Part shown: positions 58,172 through 64,000 of the stretch, in pieces
How positions within the stretch are numbered: the stretch's first letter is position 1
Layout of the letters: each line of letters starts with the position of its first letter
DNA from: Osedax fenrisi
Taxonomy: Eukaryota > Annelida > Polychaeta > Sabellida > Siboglinidae
Length of the DNA stretch: 64,000 bases
Direction: 5' to 3'
Assembly: GCA_964019155.1 (NCBI GenBank)
Contig: OZ025244.1
Coordinates: 3,180,935-3,244,934 of the forward strand
Made by a program: the position numbers and the translations under genes
Notes under the pieces: model-generated
Told to the model about the DNA's origin: nothing
The model's input: the letters and a program-made list of their open reading frames with translations, nothing else
Databases searched by the model: none

Positions 58172-58225
58172 TCAAAATATATTTAATATAATTTGAAGTA
58201 TTAATTATCACTCTCATATTTATGC
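58052..58225. repeat. 174-bp inverted repeat with arms of about 57 bases
   Basis: GCATAAATATGAGAGTGATA at the left is repeated as its reverse complement at the right (TATCACTCTCATATTTATGC), and the arms continue perfectly through TTCAAATTATATTAAATATA to a (TA)n centre. Confidence 0.9.
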
Positions 58226-58392
58226 ATTATATTTTTAGTTATGTTTAATTGTTTTATTCAATAGGATTTGTCTTTTAATTTTTAATTTTATAATTATTTT
58301 ATATTTATATTCCTAGATTTTTATATTAATTTATTTTTCTTCTTTACATTTTATGATTATATGATGAATGACATTATGAGGAGTTTTTAATT

Positions 58393-58727
58393 ATTGGAGT
58401 ATATATATATATATTAGTTTTTTTTTTTTTTTTCATTATATTTTTTCTATGACCGGAGTGGCTAATATGTTTGGACTTGATATGATTATGATACGTATCG
58501 GGGGATGGGATATACTTGTGGAGTGGGCAAGTATTGTCAGTGTTCTTATTATTGGCGATATTAAGATCCCTAAGGCATTGGAACAGGCGTACCCATATCC
58601 TTGAAATTGATACATCATATACCATCATTAATTTCAACATAATATTGGCAACTCTGGATCTAATTTATTAGTAATCTTTAACTACAGAATTCAAAACTAA
58701 CATATATATATATATATATACTCCAAT
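58393..58727 (-). mobile_element. Unidentified poly-A-tailed insert flanked by TA-rich inverted sequence
   Basis: On the - strand a GC-richer segment (58445-58660) ends in AAAAAATATAATG and an A16 run (T16 on the + strand at about 58417-58432), as expected of a retroposed transcript. ATTGGAGTATATATATATAT to the left and its complement to the right flank the insert. I do not recognise the source; no protein motif is visible. Confidence 0.4.
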
Positions 58728-59006
58728 TATACTTTTAATTTCTTATACTATTAATTTTTTTATTTATAATTATTTACTTTTAATATTATTTTTAAAGTTA
58801 TTTATATTTGTATATGATTTATAATTTTATATTCTCATGATTCTTATAAGATTTATAAAATTACATATTTTACTTCTATATTATATAAATTTTACTTTTA
58901 TTTTTTTTTCTCCTCATAATTGTTAATTGGGAATATGTTTCAGGTAAACGACTAGATAAGCATTGCGCTTCTTCGATTACCTTGGTCATGCCTAAATTCT
59001 GATATT

Positions 59007-59040
<34 letters not shown>
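58728..59040 (+). mobile_element. LINE 3' end with terminal hairpin (copy B)
   Basis: T-rich 3' UTR, then AGGTAAACGACTAGATAAGC, ATTGCGCTTCTTCGATTACC and CTAAATTCTGATATTATTATT. It folds as AGGTAA/TTACCT with an inner AAGC/GCTT stem. No coding part remains. It is followed by (TTA)n and (TA)n. Confidence 0.6.
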
Positions 59041-59048
<8 letters not shown>

Positions 59049-59165
59049 CTAACAATTCATCGGTTTGTTCATTAGTATCGCCTACTTTTAATCTCCTAAA
59101 TAAATTACAAATCAACGTTATATAATGATAAGTTTTAACGATAAAAGCAGAACTCGTTATATTTG

Positions 59166-59206
<41 letters not shown>

Positions 59207-59308
59207 ATATGTGTGTGTATGTGAATATGTATATGTTAGCGTATGTATATATGTGTGTGTTGTTTGTGTATGTTTATGTATTTATATATATATATATATA
59301 TATAATGA

Positions 59309-60427
59309 ATTGAAACCATAAATGATAATCTTGAAAATTTGAAAAAATGTTCAGTGGTATCTATTGACTTAAAAAAAGCATTTGATACCATTGACCATAA
59401 TATATTATTAAAGAAATTGGATCATTATGGAATTAGAGGTATTACTTTAGATTTATTTAAATCATATATATCTGATAGATTTCAATGTATTGAGTTTGAT
59501 GGTGTTTTATCTGATTTAAAAAAAGTAAATTGTGGTGTTCTACAAGGTTCTGTTTTAGGACCAATTTTATTTATTTTATATATTAATGATTTGCCAAATA
59601 TATCGAAATTATTTAAACCAGTACTTTATGCCGATGATACGAATATAATTTTGTCAAGTGATACTATATCTGATCTAAGTGATTTAATGAATAGTGAATT
59701 GAAAAAGTTATCATCTTGGTTAGCGATAAACAAGTTGACACTGAATATTGATAAATGTATTTATATACTTTTTAATGTACTTGAATATTCATTCAAGTAA
59801 TACATTACCAATTTTTCTAAATGAAATTCCAATTAAACATGTATTAAATTATAAGTTTTTAGGAGTTTATATTGATGAAAAACTTGACTGGAAACAGCAA
59901 TAGGATACGGATATGTTACTTCGAAGCTATGTAGAGTTATTGGTATAATAAAAAAATTGAATATTAACCTCACTTTAAATACTAGAATTTTAATTTTTAA
60001 ATCATTATTCATGTCTCATTTAAATTATTGTTCACATATATGGGGTAATAATTTTAAAACAAATAAATCATATATCGCAATTTTACAGGAAAGAGCATTA
60101 CAATGCATAATATTAAATACAAATATTAATATTCATGATTTCATGCAGAGCAATTTTATTTTTAAGTTTGAAGATATTGTTAAATTTAATTCTATAAAAT
60201 GTATACATAGAGGCTTCTATAATAAATTACCGATTAATTTGCAAATCAGACTTATTAAAAATAAAAATTATTGTAATAAATTTATTAGAAAGGCATCTAG
60301 AACTTCTAGAAACCTATTTCGTTTAACAAATATTGGCGTAAAGTACTGAAATAATCTTCCAAGTTCATTAATTAACATTTCTAATTTAAAATTATTTTCG
60401 AAACATTTCAAAAAAATATACATTTAA
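59309..60427 (+). pseudogene. 5'-truncated LINE reverse transcriptase (copy C)
   Basis: Coding sequence begins abruptly after a (TA)n tract and reads CSVVSIDLKKAFDTIDHNIL, YGIRGITLDLFKSYISDRFQ, GVLQGSVLGPILFILYINDL, the catalytic YADDTNI, then KFLGVYIDEKLDWKQ, MSHLNYCSHIWGNN and NNLPSSL. This is the second half of a CR1/L2-like ORF2. Frameshifts lie between about 59765 and 59900, a TAG after WKQQ at about 59900 and a TGA where the family has the tryptophan of WNNLP at 60346-60348. It is clearly different in sequence from 45308-48336, though of the same broad clade. Confidence 0.87.
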
Positions 60428-61199
60428 TTTTAATTTTATATTTATTTTATATTTTATTTTAATATTTTGATGTTTTTTTTATTATGTCCATATATATATA
60501 TTGTTTGTGTCAATTTGTGTGTTTATACCTATATATTTTTGTATCTTTTACATGACTAATGATAAATAACTAATGATATTAATTTTTAAATATAATCTTA
60601 AATGTATTAAACTTTGACTATCTTAAGGTAGTAATTACTATATTACTTGTATATATATTTATATCTATTTTATTTTGTATTTATTTTTATGGTTATCTTT
60701 TATGTAAATTTTATTAAATTATGATTTAGATTTTGAGGAGTTTTGTATATTATTATTGTAGTTCTTTAATATTTTTATTTAATAATTACCACTTTTTTGA
60801 TATTTTAATAATATATTGACTTGTTTTATATGTATATGATTTATTTTTGGAGGAAAGCAAATGCTTACAATAATAAAATATAATAATACTATTTTTTTCA
60901 AAGGTAAGTCTTAGGAATACCTAATCAAGTATTGAATAATAAAAGTTGAATTTTGCCAGTATATACGTAAATATAAATTGTAATGTTAAACTTGTTTATT
61001 TAGAGTTTTTAACCGACATTTAAAAAAATATATTTAAAAAATTTTGATTTTGATTTTTTGATTTTGATTGAATTATATATAATTTATTACACTCGTTTAT
61101 TGCTTTTATTTATTTAAATTTTTCTCCTTATTATCTTAATGGGTGAAAGACTTGACAAGCCATGCTTTTTCATTCACCCAGGCTTTATGCCAAATCTGA

Positions 61200-61230
<31 letters not shown>
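60428..61230 (+). mobile_element. LINE 3' UTR and terminal hairpin (copy C)
   Basis: T-rich UTR with a TTTTGATTTTGATT repeat at about 61040-61070, ending GGGTGAAAGACTTGACAAGC, CATGCTTTTTCATTCACCC, AAATCTGATATTATT and (TTA)n. The stem GGGTGA/TCACCC with inner AAGC/GCTT has the same design as copies A and B. Confidence 0.65.
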
Positions 61231-62060
61231 GGTACGCGTATTTGTAAAGATGAGCGCCAATGTGTGTGGGTGTGTATATATATAATACTTTTTAGTGATA
61301 TACAATTTAAAATAGTTAAGTTCTCTAGAAACTTTCACATATTAAAAAGCATTATCTCGATACTTTCAAATCATATTACAATTATCTAGATCATAATTAA
61401 TGTTAAATAGAATTACATATTAAACGAAGATGTTATACACGTATAACACTTATTCCATCTCAATGTTTAGACTTACGTTGTGTAGTACACTAACTAGTGT
61501 GTAGTACACTAACTTCCGGTATATTCGCGGTACTTCTAGTGTTATTGCTGTTTCCGCTTCTTCCTGATTGCATATGTAGCTGGCAAATAATTAGGATATT
61601 ATATATATATATATATAAATTAAAATATAATAAATAACTATAAATGTAACTTGGACAGATAAAGCATCCAACTCGATACGTATGTTACCCTATTAGGTTA
61701 TAATTTACCCTATAGCTATAGAAAGTTTTCTCTCTAGCTCTGTGAACCACACCTACAAAGCTGAAACCCCTAATTCCACTACTTCATCCACACATCTAGC
61801 ACTTACAATGATGAACTATCTGCCATAATTCACTAGGATATTATACTATACAATATATACTGAAATATTCTAAGCATAATGTTCGCAAATCCTACTTATT
61901 CGACCCATAGTAGCAAATAAACAAAATGATATAAAAATTAGAAAAGACAGCAATCATTTACCAATAATACCAATACCTCCTATAACCATAACGAGGTTAT
62001 AGGAGGTCTTGATAATACATACTATTATTTATGAGATACACGATGGACAAACTTAATAGA
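61231..62060. other. Intergenic stretch, nothing firm
   Basis: A TGTGTAGTACACTAACT direct repeat occurs at 61478-61512. A small hairpin ACCTCCTATAACC/GGTTATAGGAGGT lies at about 61976-62009. No gene recognised. Confidence 0.45.
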
Positions 62061-62064
62061 TATT

Positions 62065-62115
62065 ACTCGATAAGCTCTGCTTCTACAATTACCCGGTTGT
62101 TAAAACCAAATCTGA
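62065..62115 (+). mobile_element. LINE 3'-terminal fragment (copy D)
   Basis: TCGATAAGCTCTGCTTCTAC, AATTACCCGG and AACCAAATCTGATCTGATAA match the distal half of the terminal hairpin of copy A. The 5' half of the stem is missing, so the copy is very short. Confidence 0.5.
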
Positions 62116-62184
62116 TCTGATAACACTTAATGGTCACTTAATGATGTATAGGATTATGATATAATTGGTTAAGACAAAATATGA

Positions 62185-62246
62185 TTTTTTTGTGGACACA
62201 CATTTAAAAGGGTGTCAACAAATATTAGTGGTGTGTCCACAAAATA
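62185..62246. repeat. Stem-loop TTTTGTGGACACAC / GTGTGTCCACAAAA
   Basis: Perfect 14-base arms around a loop of about 30 bases, possibly a tiny foldback element. Confidence 0.7.
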
Positions 62247-62330
62247 CACCTTAAAAAGCAATGATATGTAGACAATGTATACTATAAGCATAGTTTGGTA
62301 AACGTATGCATAGCAAATGGTAAAAATAAA

Positions 62331-62572
62331 TCCCAGCTAACAGTAATTTACTCATAATAGCAACATAGTACCATAACTAATATCCTCAAATGTTTACATT
62401 AATTTGTAATGCATTACAAATTTATAGTAGCATGTATGATAATATAATAGACTTTTGACGGCAACATAATAGCAGCACAATAGCACAATGTAAACATTTG
62501 AGGCTATTATAATAGCCTAACAATAGTTATGCAATTATGTTGCTATTATGAGATTATTACTGTTAGATGGGA
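62331..62572. mobile_element. Foldback MITE, 242 bp
   Basis: The left arm starts TCCCAGCTAACAGTAAT and runs through CTCATAATAGCAACATA to CCTCAAATGTTTACAT; the right arm is its reverse complement, starting ATGTAAACATTTGAGG and ending ATTACTGTTAGATGGGA. The arms are about 70-83 bases with a few mismatches and an extra 12 bases on the right. No coding capacity. Confidence 0.85.
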
Positions 62573-62708
62573 CAGTTCATCATTTTGTTCATCATTCAGT
62601 TTTATATAAATGTGTTTGCGCACTCACATGTATATGCGTATACACACGTATATATGCGTATATATGTGTATACATACACGTATACGTAACGTATTGCCTA
62701 CCTCTTAC

Positions 62709-62794
62709 ACGGCTGAAGGACATCAAGTTTTTTCTCGTAGTTGGCTATGTCCTTGAATTTGGCGAGCGCCTGGTCCCACTTCAGTTCTTGTGTC
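62709..62794 (-). CDS. Putative internal exon of an unidentified gene
   Basis: On the - strand an 86-base segment stands between an acceptor (CTGTTATATAG) and a good donor (CCGT|GTAAGAG). It encodes TQELKWDQALAKFKDIANYE and KKLDVLQP with one base over at each end. GC content is about 50% in a region near 25%, and the product is hydrophilic and helix-like, resembling one TPR-type or armadillo-like helical pair. I do not recognise the protein. The upstream exons would lie beyond 64000; no downstream exon was found toward 61 kb. It could instead be chance, but composition and splice sites argue for a real exon. Confidence 0.45.
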
Positions 62795-62829
62795 CTATAT
62801 AACAGTACATTGATTGGTCGATAGTTAAG

Positions 62830-64000
62830 TGCATATCAATAGGTGTTAAGGGGATACCGCATAGTAGAATATATTAAAAACCAAAAAATAACAAAACAAA
62901 TATTATGACGTAATATTAATTAATATATACATCAGGGTTCCATTATTTTTATAATTTCCAAAAATGGCAAAAAGTCTAAAACCTATATTCACCATATTAA
63001 TTTACGGTAAAAACTAGTAATAGCCGGTAAAAGCTTAGTACCCAAACAAATATAATACCTTTAACAAAAATTGTATTTTGAAATTTAAAGTAATATTGAT
63101 TCATTTATATAAATGATATGGATAATTAATCTAGCAGCTTTATTTGAAAGTTTTAACAAACATTTTATCACCCTGCTTTAATTATGCCATTTATAGTAAA
63201 TTTATTTTTTTAAATTCATATGATATTGAGGTCTGCCACCCTTATTCTTATTGTAAAATTACAAGTTGATGTATAGGATACATTTCATAAATGAAATACA
63301 ATCATACTGTGCTATATATTCATAAACTTTTTAAAATTAAATAATGAAAATATTACTATTGTAAACAATTTGTTTTATTATATTTAATTTCACATATATA
63401 TATATAAATACATATTCTATTCAGTATTTTATATTTATCTATATAATAAATCAAGAAAAAAACTATCAGAAAAAAAAAGAAATTAAATATTAAAAGAACA
63501 TTTAAAAAAATCAAAAATAGATTATATATTTTTCAGTAGGAATATTATAATGCATACCATCTTAAAAAACGTATATATTTTTTAATTATAAACAATTTAA
63601 TTAAAATAGAAATATTAAAATATTATAAATAAAATGATATCATTAGTTATAGTTGTATATAGGTAAATAACATTAAAAGTAAAAGTACATACTGTTATGA
63701 TATATTAGGATTATATTTTAATTTGTATACTATATAAAATATATATCATTAGTCAATTAGATTAAATTGATAATAAAGTAGAATAAATGTAAATGTATAT
63801 AACAAAATATAATATAATACTTTTTTTATTTGTAATATTTAACAATTGTTGGTCCGAATTAGTAAAAAAAAAAGCTTTTATAACTGTTTTGACTTTTATT
63901 CTATAACATTGATTTGTATTACAAGTTTTTATTTTATATAATTTTTGAAAAGTTATAGGCAATATTTTATCATTTGTCCTGTTCATAAATTTAGCTGTAT
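62830..64000. other. AT-rich end of the window, no gene recognised
   Basis: Begins with GTGTTAAGGGGATACCGC at 62843, which resembles a terminal repeat of the TTAAGGGG MITEs, but no matching right end is seen. The remainder is AT-rich and featureless. Confidence 0.45.

Noticed and set aside
1..64000. Bacterial or viral origin of the window
   Set aside because: Spliced animal-type DHODH and MRPL51 genes with GT-AG introns, LINEs, SINEs and LTR elements show a eukaryotic nuclear genome.

Overview
This is a eukaryotic nuclear window, very AT-rich and full of long (TA)n tracts, from an invertebrate animal that I cannot name to species. Two host genes with ordinary GT-AG introns can be reconstructed exon by exon, both on the + strand and both mitochondrial: DHODH (dihydroorotate dehydrogenase, class 2; coding segments from 15559 to 30271) and MRPL51 (mitochondrial large-subunit ribosomal protein mL51; 33342-38082). 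A short GC-rich stretch at 62709-62794 on the - strand looks like one exon of a third gene that leaves the window. Every splice phase in the first two genes closes, giving 417 codons for DHODH (first exon not located) and 194 codons for mL51.

The rest is mobile and repetitive DNA. 1-15.4 kb: LINE 3' ends, several MITE and foldback elements (2657-3277, 4750-5545, 5649-6494, 9570-9812), a recurring hairpin-bearing repeat (5298-5466 and 7245-7470) and an old - strand endonuclease/reverse-transcriptase LINE (11.16-13.99 kb) split by a palindromic GGGGCAGGTTGAGCC element. 15.4-30.3 kb: DHODH, whose introns carry two copies of one MITE, a tRNA-derived SINE, a - strand LINE tail and a series of minisatellites placed against splice sites; the largest is about 41 copies of a 51-bp unit ending within about 20 bases of the last acceptor. 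33.3-38.1 kb: MRPL51, with a second copy of the same LINE tail in an intron. 38.5-42.2 kb: two converging degenerate LINE fragments and another SINE. 43.7-49.4 kb: a nearly full-length two-ORF LINE with a few disabling mutations. 50482-55171: a complete Ty3/Gypsy element with 219-bp LTRs (two differences), a TATAG target duplication, broken gag and pol, and a perfect 126-bp palindrome in gag. 55.6-56.2 kb: a 24-bp minisatellite. 58-61.2 kb: LINE 3' regions. 62.3-62.6 kb: a foldback MITE.

Most distinctive are: (a) pyrimidine- or CA-rich repeats upstream of acceptors and G/GT-rich repeats downstream of donors in both host genes; (b) a tRNA-derived SINE family with five copies here; (c) a nested 3'-terminal hairpin shared by LINE tails; (d) the perfect palindrome inside the young Gypsy element; (e) two repeat copies each carrying an exact CTCF-like core. 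Nothing here could be compared with a database; identifications rest on motifs and family knowledge.
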